A DNA stretch of 64,000 nucleotides, from NCBI RefSeq assembly GCF_001552155.1, contig NZ_BCQQ01000011.1, positions 1-64,000 on the forward strand, given 5' to 3'. The DNA comes from Actinomadura formosensis NBRC 14204 (GTDB lineage Bacteria > Actinomycetota > Actinomycetes > Streptosporangiales > Streptosporangiaceae). A program made the position numbers and the translations under genes. Shown here piece by piece: positions 33,287 to 42,258 of the stretch. Below the pieces are notes generated by a model that saw only the letters and a list, made by a program, of their open reading frames with translations, had not been told where the DNA came from and did no database searches. Every line of letters begins with the position of its first letter. The first letter of the stretch is position 1.

Positions 33287-35239
33287 ATGGGCATGACGGG
33301 ACCGCCGCGCCCGCGCGTGCTGCTGCCGGCGGGCGTGTTCGCGGCGGGCGCGGGCCTGCAGGTCGCGCTGTGGGCGCGGCCGGAACGGGGCGAGCCCGCA
33401 CCGGTCCTGGCGGCGACGCTCGCGGTCCTCTCGATCCCGGTGCTGTTCGGCTGCCTGGTCGGATGGCGGGTGCCGGACGGCCAGGTGGGCGCGGCCCTCG
33501 CCTGGGTGGGAGCGGCACCGGCCGCGGTGTTCGCGGTCGAGATGTGGGGCGAGACCGACCTGACGCCCCGGCCGTGGCCGGGCGCACACATCCTCTATGG
33601 GGTGAAACTCGGCGCGTGGGTGTGGAACCTCGCCGGGTTCGCCGCGCTCTGCCTGGTGTTCCCGTCCGGTCTGCCGCCGGGACGGCGGTGGCGCGCGGTC
33701 GCGTGGACGGCGGCGCTGACCGGGGTCGCGGTCCACGCCGTGGTGTCCTGGACGATCCTCGCCCGGCAGGGCGGACGGCCGAACCCGTTCGAGGCCCCGC
33801 TCACGCTCGCCGCGTTCGGCGGGTTGCTCGCCGCGCTGGGCGCGGTGGTCCTCGGCCCGGTGCTGCGCTACCGGCGGGGTGACGAGGTGACCCGGCTGCG
33901 GCTGCGGTGGCTGATGCTCGGCGCGGGAGCGGTGCCGGTACTGCTGGCCTGCGGCTGGGCGGCGCAGACCTGGTGGGACGCGACACCGGAGGTCGCCTAC
34001 ACGGGTTTCCTGCTGGCCATGCTGGTCGCGGTGCCCGCAGCCGTCGCCGTCGCGGTGCTGCGGCACGACCTGTTCGACGTCGACCGGCTGCTCGGCTCAT
34101 CCGTCGCGTGGCTGCTCACCTCGGTCATCTCCGCGGCGATCTTCGCGTGCGTCGGATACGCGGTCGGCGGGCCGGTCGGCGCCGGCGGCAGGCTCGGCAT
34201 GAGCGGGGCGTCCTTCGTCACCGCGCTCGTCCTGCTGCCGCTGCACCGGCAGGTCAACGGCTGGGTGGGCCGGGTCGTGGACCGGGAACGCCACGTGGTG
34301 GACGCCCGTCTCCACCGCTTCGTCCACGCCGTCAGGGACGGCACCGCGCAGCCGGAGACGGTCGAGGCGGTGCTGCGCGACGTCCTCGCCGATCCCGGCC
34401 TGCGGCTGCTGGTGCGGCTGCCGCACGGCGCGCCCGGCGAGTACGCCGACCCGTCCGGCGCCCCGGCCGTCCTCCCGCCGGACCGCGTGAGCGTTCCGCT
34501 GCGCACCGGCGAGGTCGAGATGGGCGCGATCGTGCTCGGCACGGTGTCGGCCCGTCGGCTGCGCCTGGCCGGGCACGCCGCCGTGCAGGCACGGCTGCCG
34601 ATCGAGGTGACCCGGCTGCGGCTGGAGTTGCGGGCCGGCCGCGCCCGGATGCTGGCGGCATCCGCCGAGGAACGCCGCCAGCTCGAACGCGACCTGCACG
34701 ACGGCGCGCAGCAGCAGATCGTGGCGGCCGGGATGCGGCTGCGCTCGCTGCAACGCCGCTTTCCCGGCGGGTCCCCCGAACACCGCGACCTGGACGCCGT
34801 GGTGGAGGCGCTGGAGGCGACCATCGCCGAGTTGCGGCGGCTCGCCCACGGCATCCGCCCGGCCCGGCTCGACGACGGGTTGGCCGCCGCGCTGCACGCC
34901 CTGGTGGCCGCCGGTCCCGTGCCCGTCCGGCTGTCCGTCCCACCCGACGTGCGGGTCGGCGAGGTCGTGGCGACCACGGCGTACTTCGTGGTGTCGGAGG
35001 TGTACGCGAACGCCCTCAAGCACGCGTCCGCCGGCACGGTGACGATCGACGTGGCCGACACCGCCGGCGTGCTGCGCATCGTCGTCTCCGACGACGGCGT
35101 CGGCGGCGCGCGCGGCGGGCTCACCTCCGTCCGCGACCGGGTGACGTCGGTCGGCGGCGAGATGTCGGTGTCCAGCCCGCCCGGCGGCGGCACACTCGTG
35201 GAAGTGAGGATCCCCCATGCGCATCGTCGTGGCCGATGA
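33287..35239 (+). CDS. Two-component sensor histidine kinase (NarL-type, HisKA_3)
   Basis: A 650-residue membrane kinase. The N-terminal half has about eight membrane helices (residues 10-330) with little extracellular loop, suggesting membrane or lipid-phase sensing. A GAF-like region spans about 340-440. The dimerisation/phosphoacceptor segment is ERRQLERDLHDGAQQQ with His471, and the ATPase domain (about 570-645) has VVSEVYANALKHA (N box) and VSDDGVGGA. It overlaps the response-regulator gene by 23 nt, so the two are coupled. Signal unknown. Confidence 0.92.
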   Translation: MGMTGPPRPRVLLPAGVFAAGAGLQVALWARPERGEPAPVLAATLAVLSIPVLFGCLVGWRVPDGQVGAALAWVGAAPAAVFAVEMWGETDLTPRPWPGAHILYGVKLGAWVWNLAGFAALCLVFPSGLPPGRRWRAVAWTAALTGVAVHAVVSWTILARQGGRPNPFEAPLTLAAFGGLLAALGAVVLGPVLRYRRGDEVTRLRLRWLMLGAGAVPVLLACGWAAQTWWDATPEVAYTGFLLAMLVAVPAAVAVAVLRHDLFDVDRLLGSSVAWLLTSVISAAIFACVGYAVGGPVGAGGRLGMSGASFVTALVLLPLHRQVNGWVGRVVDRERHVVDARLHRFVHAVRDGTAQPETVEAVLRDVLADPGLRLLVRLPHGAPGEYADPSGAPAVLPPDRVSVPLRTGEVEMGAIVLGTVSARRLRLAGHAAVQARLPIEVTRLRLELRAGRARMLAASAEERRQLERDLHDGAQQQIVAAGMRLRSLQRRFPGGSPEHRDLDAVVEALEATIAELRRLAHGIRPARLDDGLAAALHALVAAGPVPVRLSVPPDVRVGEVVATTAYFVVSEVYANALKHASAGTVTIDVADTAGVLRIVVSDDGVGGARGGLTSVRDRVTSVGGEMSVSSPPGGGTLVEVRIPHAHRRGR

Positions 35240-35846
35240 CTCAGTCCTGTTCCGGGAGGGCCTCGTCAGGCTGCTCACCGAGGCCGGCCATGACGTCGTC
35301 GCCGCGGTTGGGGACAGCGACGCCCTGGAGGCGGCCGTCGGCGAGCACCGTCCCGACCTGGCCGTCATCGACATCCGGATGCCGCCCACGATGACCGACG
35401 ACGGGGCCCGCGCGGCACGCCGCCTCCGGCCGGCCGTACCCGTGGTACTGCTGTCCCAGCACATCGAGACCCGCCACTCGGTGTCGCTGGTGACGTCCGG
35501 CGGTTTCGGCTATCTCCTCAAGGACCGGGTGCTCCGCGTCGACGACTTCCTGGACGCCCTGCACCGCGTCGCCGACGGCGGCTCCGCGCTCGACCCGCAG
35601 GTCGTCGGCGCCCTCCTCGCCCCCGCCCAGCGGCGGGACGCGCTGTCGGCCCTCACCGAACGGGAACACGACGTGCTCGCCCTCGTCGCGGAGGGCCACT
35701 CCAACGCGGGCGTGGCCGCCCGGCTGCACCTCGCCGAGCGGACCGTCGAGACCCACATGCGCGGTATCTTCCAGAAGCTCGGCATCACCGACACCGGTGA
35801 CCGGCACCGCCGCGTCCTGGCCGTCCTCGCCTATGTCTCCCGCTAG
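35217..35846 (+). CDS. NarL/LuxR-type response regulator
   Basis: A 209-residue partner of the upstream kinase. The receiver domain has the acidic pocket DDS (7-9), phosphoacceptor Asp52 (VIDIRMPP) and the conserved Lys in LLKDRVL. The LuxR-type HTH is at about 143-190 (LTEREHDVLALVAEGHSNAG, then RTVETHMRGIFQKLG). The gene starts within the kinase C-terminal codons. Its stop shares the CTAG palindrome with the stop of the converging XRE gene, so the two genes overlap by 4 nt. Confidence 0.94.
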   Translation: MRIVVADDSVLFREGLVRLLTEAGHDVVAAVGDSDALEAAVGEHRPDLAVIDIRMPPTMTDDGARAARRLRPAVPVVLLSQHIETRHSVSLVTSGGFGYLLKDRVLRVDDFLDALHRVADGGSALDPQVVGALLAPAQRRDALSALTEREHDVLALVAEGHSNAGVAARLHLAERTVETHMRGIFQKLGITDTGDRHRRVLAVLAYVSR

Positions 35847-36289
35847 GCGCGGCGGGTGCGGTCGGCCGCCGCGGCGGCGAGGATCATCTCGTCGACGACC
35901 CGGCGGGTCTGCGGGGACAGGTCGACGAGGGCGCGCAGCACCTCCGGGCGGATGACGCCCTGCTCGACGTCGCGGCGCAGCGCCTTGATCGTGAGGTCGT
36001 CGCCGATGGGGTCGGACTCGCCGGCGAAGCCGAAGTAGCCGATCGGCACGCCGAAGAACGTGGCGAGCGCGGTCAGCGTCTTCAACTGCGGGTTCTCCTG
36101 CCGTCCGGTGCGCAGTTTCCAGACGGTGGTGGACGAGATGTCCTCACCGGTGGCACGCGCGATGGTGGCGGCCGTCTCCACGTTGTTGCGCGGCGGCCCG
36201 GCGTCCGCCGGCCACAGGTTCTGGATCAGCCACTCGACCTTCTCGGCCAGGGACGCCCCCGGCGACACTCCGTCGGCCTGCTCCCGCAT
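35843..36289 (-). CDS. XRE-family DNA-binding protein (EspR-like)
   Basis: A 148-residue protein. The HTH is at about 35-95 (NNVETAATIARATGEDISST, then TVWKLRTGRQENPQLKTLTALATFFGVPIGYF), followed by a helical C-terminal dimerisation segment. The arrangement resembles the EspR-type regulators of actinobacteria. ATG 36289 has GGAGGGG 5-6 nt upstream; an ATG five codons earlier is possible. The frame is open for 1.8 kb beyond the start, antisense to the dehydrogenase genes, and not coding. Targets unknown. Confidence 0.88.
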   Translation of the reverse strand: MREQADGVSPGASLAEKVEWLIQNLWPADAGPPRNNVETAATIARATGEDISSTTVWKLRTGRQENPQLKTLTALATFFGVPIGYFGFAGESDPIGDDLTIKALRRDVEQGVIRPEVLRALVDLSPQTRRVVDEMILAAAAADRTRRA

Positions 36290-36375
36290 GATGCCCCTCC
36301 CCATGGCCAGTGATTTTAGTTGACCATATCCGCGCTCGTCAGCCAAGGGCACGCTCTGGCGTAGCGCGATCCCGG

Positions 36376-37014
36376 CTACTGCGGGACGTCCCGGGTGAAG
36401 GGGCGCAGCCGGATCACGATGTCGAGGAGGATGAGGCCCAGCGCGAGGCTGAACAGGACGTCGGTCAGCCAGTGGTAATCGGTCAGCGTGAGGCCCGCCC
36501 CGGCGATGAATCCCGTCACCACCGCGAGGTTGCGCCGGCGGAGCGGCGTGAAGGGACCGCGAAGGGCCGGGAGCGCCACGACCAGCAGCTCGAAGATCAT
36601 CCACTCCAGCACGAACCCGTTGAGCGTGTGCCCGGACGGATAGGCGGTCCCCCCGTGGAACAGCACATCGGTGTTGCTGATCGGGAACGTCCGGGGGATG
36701 ACCGCCTTGAGCCCGAGCTGCAGCCCCGACAGGACGATGACGATCGCCGCCGCCATGAGCGGGTAGCGCAGCGAGCGGGCCCGGAGCGCGGCGAGGCCGG
36801 CCAGCGGGCCGATGATGTACAGCAGGTCCCCGCGTTGGCCGAACTTGGCGCACACGTACACGAGGTCGAACCATCCGCCTTGCACATACGCGTCGTTGAA
36901 GCGGTGCACGACGCCGTCGAGATGCCTGAGCGGACCGTTCAGCAGCACGTCCACCGTGACCAGCACCATGATCGCCATCAGCAGCGCGTACCAGCTCTTC
37001 GATCCCCACCGCAC
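36376..37014 (-). CDS. PAP2-family membrane phosphatase
   Basis: A 212-residue protein with about five membrane helices. The phosphatase motifs are partly divergent: KAVIPRTFP for KxxxxxxRP, PSGHT intact, and TDYHWLTDV for SRxxxxxHxxxD (His and Asp kept, SR lost). Family members remove phosphate from lipids such as phosphatidic acid or undecaprenyl pyrophosphate on the outer face. Normal length. The alcohol dehydrogenase gene lies 39 nt upstream. Confidence 0.85.
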   Translation of the reverse strand: MRWGSKSWYALLMAIMVLVTVDVLLNGPLRHLDGVVHRFNDAYVQGGWFDLVYVCAKFGQRGDLLYIIGPLAGLAALRARSLRYPLMAAAIVIVLSGLQLGLKAVIPRTFPISNTDVLFHGGTAYPSGHTLNGFVLEWMIFELLVVALPALRGPFTPLRRRNLAVVTGFIAGAGLTLTDYHWLTDVLFSLALGLILLDIVIRLRPFTRDVPQ

Positions 37015-37053
37015 GGGCGTGGCATTCCCCGCCGCCGCCGTTTCCCACCTGTC

Positions 37054-38085
37054 TCAGGGCGTGAGGATGGCGCGCCCCCGGATCCGTCCGGCGTCCAGGT
37101 CGTCGATCGCGGACTGGAAGTCGTCCAGTGCGTATTTCCGCGTGTGCAGGGTGACCGCGCCGCGGGCCGCGAGCGCCATCAGATCGCACAGGTCGTTGTA
37201 GGACCCGACGAGGTTCCCGATGATGTTGATCTCCGCGGAGATGATGTCGATCGTGGGAACGTCGATGTTCTCGCCGTATCCGACCACGTGGTAGTCGCCC
37301 GCCTCGCGCAGCATCCGCACGCCTTCCGCGGTCGTGCCGCCCTCGCCGACGAAGTCGACGACCACCTCGGCGCCACCGCCCGTAAGGTCGAGGACTTCCG
37401 CGACATGGTCCCCATCCGCGACCACACCCCGGTCGGCGCCGATCCCGGACGCCAGTTTCACCGCGTCCGGATTCCGGTCGACCACGATCAACTCGGCCGG
37501 GCTGATCGCCTTGAGCACCTGGACGCCGATGTGCCCGAGGCCGCCGGCCCCGATGACCACGCACCGGTCCCGCGGCGTCAGCCGCCGCGCCGCCTTCGCC
37601 GCCGCGTGGTACGCGGTGAGCCCCGCATCGGCGAATGCGGCCACGTCCGCCGGCTCCAGCCGCCCGTCCAGTTTCACCACGCTGCGCGCGGACGTCTTCA
37701 GATACTCCGCGTATCCCCCGTCGGTGTCGATTCCGGGGAACTTGCCGTGCTCGCAGTGCACGTCGTCTCCCGACCGGCACGCCCGGCACAGCCCGCATGT
37801 GATCAGCGGGTGGACGATCACCTTGTCCCCCTCGGCGACGTTCGTGACCGCCGCCCCGACGGCGTGCACCCACCCGGCGTTCTCGTGCCCGATCGTGTAC
37901 GGCAGTTCGACCCCGGACTTCTCGGCCCACTGCCCTTCCAGGATGTGCAGATCCGTCCGGCACACCCCCGCGCCGCCGATCTTCACCACGACATCGAACG
38001 GCCCGTCCACCTCCGGGACGGGAACCTCGCTCATCCGCAGGTCCTCGCCGTACCCGACGACCTGCACAGCCCGCATGCCGCTCAT
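37054..38085 (-). CDS. Zinc-dependent alcohol dehydrogenase
   Basis: A 343-residue medium-chain dehydrogenase. The catalytic zinc ligands are in GAGVCRTDLH and GHENAGWV; structural zinc cysteines CGLCRACRSGDDVHC are complete. The NAD-binding loop is GAGGLGHIGVQVLKA with an acidic VVDRN end, which favours NAD over NADP. ATG 38085 has GAGGAGG. The TIGHENAGWVHAVG stretch is close to bacterial NAD alcohol dehydrogenases; the substrate cannot be fixed from sequence. Confidence 0.92.
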   Translation of the reverse strand: MSGMRAVQVVGYGEDLRMSEVPVPEVDGPFDVVVKIGGAGVCRTDLHILEGQWAEKSGVELPYTIGHENAGWVHAVGAAVTNVAEGDKVIVHPLITCGLCRACRSGDDVHCEHGKFPGIDTDGGYAEYLKTSARSVVKLDGRLEPADVAAFADAGLTAYHAAAKAARRLTPRDRCVVIGAGGLGHIGVQVLKAISPAELIVVDRNPDAVKLASGIGADRGVVADGDHVAEVLDLTGGGAEVVVDFVGEGGTTAEGVRMLREAGDYHVVGYGENIDVPTIDIISAEINIIGNLVGSYNDLCDLMALAARGAVTLHTRKYALDDFQSAIDDLDAGRIRGRAILTP

Positions 38086-38191
38086 GGAAGACCCTCCTCG
38101 TGGACGTGGGATCGTCCACGAGCCCATACCCGGCCATCCACGGACCGACCCGAGCATCATTCGGCGCCGCGGCCCGCGAACCCTGAAACAG

Positions 38192-38219
38192 AAAAACCGC
38201 AGATCGATGATCTGCGGTT
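38192..38219 (-). terminator. Intrinsic terminator of the first tRNA-Glu gene
   Basis: A perfect 11-bp stem aaccgcagatc/gatctgcggtt with a 3-nt loop is followed in the minus direction by a T-run. It lies 8 nt after the tRNA 3' end and would close a tRNA-Gln/Glu/Glu transcript. Confidence 0.8.
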
Positions 38220-38226
38220 CCAGGTG

Positions 38227-38299
38227 TACCCCCGAGCGGATTCGAACCGCCGTTACCGCCTTGAGAGGGCGGCGTCCTAGGCCACTAGACGACGGGGGC
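38227..38299 (-). tRNA. tRNA-Glu (CTC), copy 1
   Basis: A 73-nt cloverleaf with acceptor GCCCCCG/CGGGGGT and anticodon arm CCGCC-CTCTCAA-GGCGG, giving anticodon CTC. Sequence identical to the copy at 38811-38883. No CCA encoded. A terminator follows at once. Confidence 0.95.
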
Positions 38300-38701
38300 C
38301 GGACGTTGCGCCCGCGCGTTCTCCGCCCGGGCCTCGCCCAGCTTACCGGACGCCGCCCCCACCTCGAACCAGTTTCGCCCCGTACGCCCCGCAAGTCCCC
38401 CACGACCGGACACCTTGTCCCCCCGTGGCACGACTGCGGCCCTGATATGCCTTCCCACCGGGAGGAGACCATGCGACTGAAGCCGTTCACGCACACGGCC
38501 CCCACAGTTGCACACCCTCCCGCTTGATTACGCACACGGAGACGCTGCGGCGGTTCCCCTACTGGCAAGCCAAAGCCGAGCCTGAGGTGAATACCGAAAA
38601 CGGGCGGAGATGAACGCTCCCGCGCGTCCCGAGATCAAAGAACGAAGATCGCGAAACTGGGACGTCGCAGATTAAAGGCCCCCGTGCGGACCCCAGCCCA
38701 C

Positions 38702-38790
38702 GTTCGGGCGAAGCCCGAACACCGGGGGTTCCAGGGGGTCGCCCCCCTGGAAGAAATCGCGGGCCTCGGCGAAATCGAGCGAAGCTCGAT
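38702..38790. repeat. Three consecutive palindromes between the tRNA-Glu copies
   Basis: GTTCGGGC-GAA-GCCCGAAC (38702-38720), TTCCAGGGGG-(4 nt)-CCCCCTGGAA (38729-38752) and ATCGAGC-GAA-GCTCGAT (38774-38790) are perfect hairpins. The middle one shares the core GGGGGTCGCCCCCC with the repeat at 61712. The remaining 38300-38810 interval holds no gene that I can support. Confidence 0.7.
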
Positions 38791-38810
38791 GAGCACAAGG
38801 CCCCGCCACG

Positions 38811-38883
38811 TACCCCCGAGCGGATTCGAACCGCCGTTACCGCCTTGAGAGGGCGGCGTCCTAGGCCACTAGACGACGGGGGC
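38811..38883 (-). tRNA. tRNA-Glu (CTC), copy 2
   Basis: Identical to the copy at 38227-38299: acceptor GCCCCCG/CGGGGGT, anticodon CTC. It lies 24 nt downstream of tRNA-Gln. The duplication extends just a little beyond the gene (a TACCCCCGAGCGG end is shared), so it looks like a gene-sized duplication. Confidence 0.95.
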
Positions 38884-38907
38884 GTGGTCCGCCTTGGGCG
38901 GACGCAG

Positions 38908-38979
38908 CTGGGGTACCAGGACTCGAACCTAGACTAAGTGAACCAGAATCACTCGTGCTGCCGATTACACCATACCCCA
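38908..38979 (-). tRNA. tRNA-Gln (CTG)
   Basis: A 72-nt cloverleaf: acceptor TGGGGTA/TACCCCA, discriminator G, anticodon arm AGTGA-TTCTGGT-TCACT, so anticodon CTG. The Gln-Glu order is the usual actinomycete pairing. Confidence 0.95.
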
Positions 38980-39070
38980 GTGAGGTACGGGCTCCCGAGC
39001 CGTTTCCGGCTGGTCGCTCGCGCCTCGATGAGAATACAGGACCTTGGGACAACGGCCAAAACGATTCCGG

Positions 39071-39709
39071 TCAGCGGCCGAAGTCGACGGGGCCGATGTG
39101 GCGGTGGCCCCACTCGACCAGGGGACGCAGGCGACGCCAGGACGCGCGGATGCGCGCGAGCACCTCGTCCGGGTCCCTCATCCACGGGTCGGCGGGCCAG
39201 CCTTCGTGGGCGTAGAGGGAGCGGTGCCGCAGGAGGTCCAGGCGCGGGTGGTCGGGGGGTGTGCCACGGGGCCGGGTCTTGAGCCGGTCTCCGGCGATCT
39301 CCAGACCGGCGGAGCGGAGGTCGTCCACGATGGTCTGGAGTTCGCGGCCATACGTGTCGGAGCCGACCGCGTCGCGGTAGCGGCGGAGCTGCCCGGGAGT
39401 CGGCGCGTACATGCCGCCGGCGACCATCAGCCCGTCCGCGTCTATCTGGAGGTAGAAGCCCTCGGGGGTGTGTCCGCCCTGGTGTGTTTTGTAGGGCGAC
39501 TTGTCCTTGCTGAATCGGACGTCCCGGTACGGGCGGAAGAGTTTGACCGCGCCGAACTCCTCTTCGAGTTCGGCGCACAGCTCGGTCAAAGGCTCGCGCA
39601 CGTGGTGTTCGTACGTCTCCTTGTGGGACGTCCAGTAGGGCTTGCTGTTGTCGGCCTGCAAGCCCTCGTAGAACGAGAACGCCTCGCCGGTGAAGCCGCC
39701 GAACGCCAT
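39071..39709 (-). CDS. DUF2461 family protein
   Basis: A 212-residue protein of the DUF2461/TIGR02453 family. Typical segments are FTGEAFSFYEGLQADNSKPYW, RPYRDVRFSKDKSPYKTH and GFYLQIDADGLMVAGGMY. Function unknown. It lacks a signal peptide and is cytosolic. It follows the FAH-family gene by 3 nt on the same strand and is probably co-expressed. Confidence 0.9.
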   Translation of the reverse strand: MAFGGFTGEAFSFYEGLQADNSKPYWTSHKETYEHHVREPLTELCAELEEEFGAVKLFRPYRDVRFSKDKSPYKTHQGGHTPEGFYLQIDADGLMVAGGMYAPTPGQLRRYRDAVGSDTYGRELQTIVDDLRSAGLEIAGDRLKTRPRGTPPDHPRLDLLRHRSLYAHEGWPADPWMRDPDEVLARIRASWRRLRPLVEWGHRHIGPVDFGR

Positions 39710-39712
39710 GGT

Positions 39713-40480
39713 TCAGTCCCGGGCGACGACGCGGTTGGTGAGGCTGCCGATGCCCTCGATGGTGACGGTCACCTCGTCCCCGATCTGCAGGGGGCCGACG
39801 CCGGCGGGGGTGCCGGTGAGGATGACGTCGCCGGGCAGCAGCGTCATGACCTGGCTGACGTACTCGACGAGGGCCGGGACGTCGCGCAGCAGCAGGGACG
39901 TGCGGGAGTCCTGGCGGACCTCCCCGTTGACGGCCGTGGAGATCGCCAGGTCGGCGGGGTCGATCTCGGTCTCGATCCACGGGCCGATGGGGCAGAACGT
40001 GTCGAAGCCCTTGGCCCGCGTCCACTGCCCGTCTTTCTGCTGCAGGTCGCGGGCGGTGACGTCGTTGGCGCAGGTGTAGCCGAGGATGACCTCGGCGGCG
40101 CGGGACGCGGGCACCTCGCGGCACATCCGGCCGATGACGACGGCCAGTTCGCCCTCGTGGTCGACGCGCTCGGAGAGCTTCTGCGGGTAGGCGATCGCCT
40201 CGCCGGGGCCGATCACGGCGGTGGACGGCTTGGAGAAGATCACCGGCTCGGCGGGCGGCTCGTCCCCGCCCATCTCGCGGACGTGGTCGGCATAGTTCTT
40301 CCCGATCGCGATGATCTTGCTGGGCAGGATCGGCGCGAGCAGCCGGACGTCGGTGAGCGGGAGGCGCTGCCCGGTGAACGTCAGTTCACCGAACGGGTGG
40401 GCCGCGATGACGGCGACGGTGTTCTCCTCCACCACGCCGAAGGACATGCCGTCGTCGGTGGAGAACCTGGCGATACGCAT
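39713..40480 (-). CDS. Fumarylacetoacetate hydrolase-family protein
   Basis: A 255-residue enzyme of the FAH superfamily, which includes hydrolases, isomerases and decarboxylases acting on 2-oxo acids. The catalytic core shows IIAIGKNYADHVREMG, the metal-binding HEGELAVVIG and YTCANDVTARDLQ, plus GTPAGVGPLQIGDEV. Substrate not known; oxaloacetate decarboxylase or tautomerase activity is possible from family knowledge. An orthologue next to the tRNA-Gln/Glu cluster is familiar from Streptomyces. Confidence 0.9.
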   Translation of the reverse strand: MRIARFSTDDGMSFGVVEENTVAVIAAHPFGELTFTGQRLPLTDVRLLAPILPSKIIAIGKNYADHVREMGGDEPPAEPVIFSKPSTAVIGPGEAIAYPQKLSERVDHEGELAVVIGRMCREVPASRAAEVILGYTCANDVTARDLQQKDGQWTRAKGFDTFCPIGPWIETEIDPADLAISTAVNGEVRQDSRTSLLLRDVPALVEYVSQVMTLLPGDVILTGTPAGVGPLQIGDEVTVTIEGIGSLTNRVVARD

Positions 40481-40502
40481 GTTCGAGAGCCTAGTACGCC
40501 GT

Positions 40503-41807
40503 TCAGAGGCCGCACGCCTTGCCGTTCAGCTCGCAGCCCTTGGGGGTGGACGCGTGCCCGGCCGCGCCGAACTGGACCTCCCAGGTGCCGCCGGGCGGGA
40601 TCGCGGGGGCGCCGTCCAGGTTCTTGATCTCCACCTTCTCGCCGCCGTGGACGAGCCGCGCGCCCCAGATGTTCTTCACGTCCGCCCCGGGGGCACGGAA
40701 CGTCAGCTTCCACGTCTTCATCGGGCGGTCGGTGCGGTTGGTGATGACCATCTTGCCCTCGAAGTACCCATCGTCCTGCTGGACGAGCTGGTACGTGATC
40801 CCCTTGCCCTGCACCAGCGGGCCGATCGGCGCGGTGGTCGCCGGGGGCGGCGTGCCGGGCTGGACGGGCGGTTGCCCCGCCGCAGGAGCCGTGGCCGGAG
40901 GCGTCGCGGGCGCTCCGCCGGGCGAGGGCGTGCCGGACGCCGTCGGGGCCGGCCCGTCCGTCGCACCTCCGGCCGCCGGGGCGGACGCGGCCGGAGACGC
41001 GGGCTTCCCGGCCTTTTCCTCGCCGTCGGAGCCGCGGCCGGCGTACAGCAGTGCCGCGAGCACGGCGGCGGCGAGGAGCACCACCGCGACGATCACCGCG
41101 ATGAGGATCATCGGACGCCGGGACCGCGACACCGGCGCTCCCCCGGACGGCATCGCCGGGGCGGTCGCATCGGGCGCCGGGACGGGGGCGGGCATGGGGG
41201 CGGGAGCCGGCATCGGGGAGGCGAACGGGGCACCGGCCGGAGAGGCGGTCTCGCCTTCGGCACCGAACTGCGCCGTCCACGGCGCCTCCGCGGGCTGCTC
41301 CGGCGCGGGCTGCTCCGGCACGGGCGGCCGCCCGTCCGGCTGCGGGGGAACGGCGCCCTGCTCGAATGCCGCCGCCTGAGGTGCGGCGGACGCGGCGGGC
41401 TTCTTGATCCGGATGTCGCTGACGGTCACGGACGCCTTGTCCGCGTCGTCCCCGGGCCCGTCCCGGAAGGTCACGCCGGGATCGTCCCCGGCCCCGTCGA
41501 GGGAGGTCGCTGCCGGATCACCACCGGGAAGGTCCTGGAAGGTCGCCCCCGGCTCGTCCTCCGGCTCGCCCTCGGGGTCGTCGGCCGGAAGGTCGCGAGA
41601 GGTCGCTTCCGGGTCGTCCTCGGGATCGTCGGCGGGGAAGTCCTGGAACGTCACGTCCGCGAGGTCGTCCACGGGTTCGTCGACGATGGTCGAATCCGCC
41701 GCCGTGCCCGCGTCCGCCGTGGCGGCCTTGCCCGGGACGCGGAACTCGGCGGTCGTCTTGTGGTCCGGGGGCACGTACCCGGGCTCCTCGCCGCTCAACT
41801 CGTCCAC
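40503..41807 (-). CDS. Membrane-anchored protein with C-terminal CBM2-like domain (second paralogue)
   Basis: A 434-residue protein. Residues 1-210 are low-complexity acidic/Pro/Ala-rich (repeated DDPEATSRDLP-like units) and probably cytoplasmic. One helix follows (about 232-252, MILIAVIVAVVLLAAAVLAAL), then a Pro/Ala spacer and an exported domain of about 105 residues. This has the CBM2 pattern: FEGKMVITNRTDRPMKTWKL, VKNIWGARL, a late IPPGGTWEVQFG and C-terminal cysteines CELNGKAC. The same layout occurs at 11526-12389. The start is uncertain: at GTG 41807 GGAGG is too close. Function unknown. Confidence 0.7.
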   Translation of the reverse strand: MDELSGEEPGYVPPDHKTTAEFRVPGKAATADAGTAADSTIVDEPVDDLADVTFQDFPADDPEDDPEATSRDLPADDPEGEPEDEPGATFQDLPGGDPAATSLDGAGDDPGVTFRDGPGDDADKASVTVSDIRIKKPAASAAPQAAAFEQGAVPPQPDGRPPVPEQPAPEQPAEAPWTAQFGAEGETASPAGAPFASPMPAPAPMPAPVPAPDATAPAMPSGGAPVSRSRRPMILIAVIVAVVLLAAAVLAALLYAGRGSDGEEKAGKPASPAASAPAAGGATDGPAPTASGTPSPGGAPATPPATAPAAGQPPVQPGTPPPATTAPIGPLVQGKGITYQLVQQDDGYFEGKMVITNRTDRPMKTWKLTFRAPGADVKNIWGARLVHGGEKVEIKNLDGAPAIPPGGTWEVQFGAAGHASTPKGCELNGKACGL

Positions 41808-41886
41808 CCTCCGCTGTCGTCGGTCTCATGGACTCCGACGACGGGCGAGACGGTTCGGTTCGGAGTTCGTACCGGACCGGAAGGGG

Positions 41887-42258
41887 TCAGCCGGCCGAGG
41901 CGGGCTCCAGGCCGCGGCGCGCGGCCTGCCGCAGCTGCCGGTTGAGCATGTCGGTGATGAGCTCGATGGCGTCGGGGGTGGTGGCGTCCTGGGCGCCGCT
42001 GAGCCAGCGGGTGGCCTCGGCCAGCAGATCCTCGGCCGCGTCGCCCGCCGGTCCGGCGTCGGCCATCCGCCCGAGCACGGCGCCGAGGCGCAGCGCGGCG
42101 TCGGCGCATCCGGACTCCGCGGCCCGCCGGTACCAGTCGGCGGCCTGCTGCAGGTCGCCCGCGCGCTCGTACATCTCCCCCAGGCCGAAGGCGACGTCCA
42201 CCCAGGTCCCGTCCGTAGGACGCCCAAGGTCCTCGGGGGTCCACGGTCGGACGGACAT
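41887..42258 (-). CDS. Sel1/TPR-like small protein
   Basis: A 123-residue soluble protein. The first half has a Sel1-like repeat (AFGLGEMYERAGDLQQAADW, then YRRAAESGCADAALRLG), while the second half is helical (IELITDMLNRQLRQAARRG). Such proteins act as scaffolds. It lies 79 nt upstream of the CBM2-like gene on the same strand; co-expression is possible. Confidence 0.75.
   Translation of the reverse strand: MSVRPWTPEDLGRPTDGTWVDVAFGLGEMYERAGDLQQAADWYRRAAESGCADAALRLGAVLGRMADAGPAGDAAEDLLAEATRWLSGAQDATTPDAIELITDMLNRQLRQAARRGLEPASAG

Noticed and set aside
36310-38280. 656-codon plus-strand ORF opposite the PAP2 and alcohol dehydrogenase genes
   Set aside because: The minus-strand genes have full family motifs and ribosome sites; the plus frame is His/Arg/Asp-rich shadow sequence.
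38559-38798. 79-codon minus-strand ORF between tRNA-Glu copies
   Set aside because: It runs through three palindromes and has no ribosome site or family resemblance.
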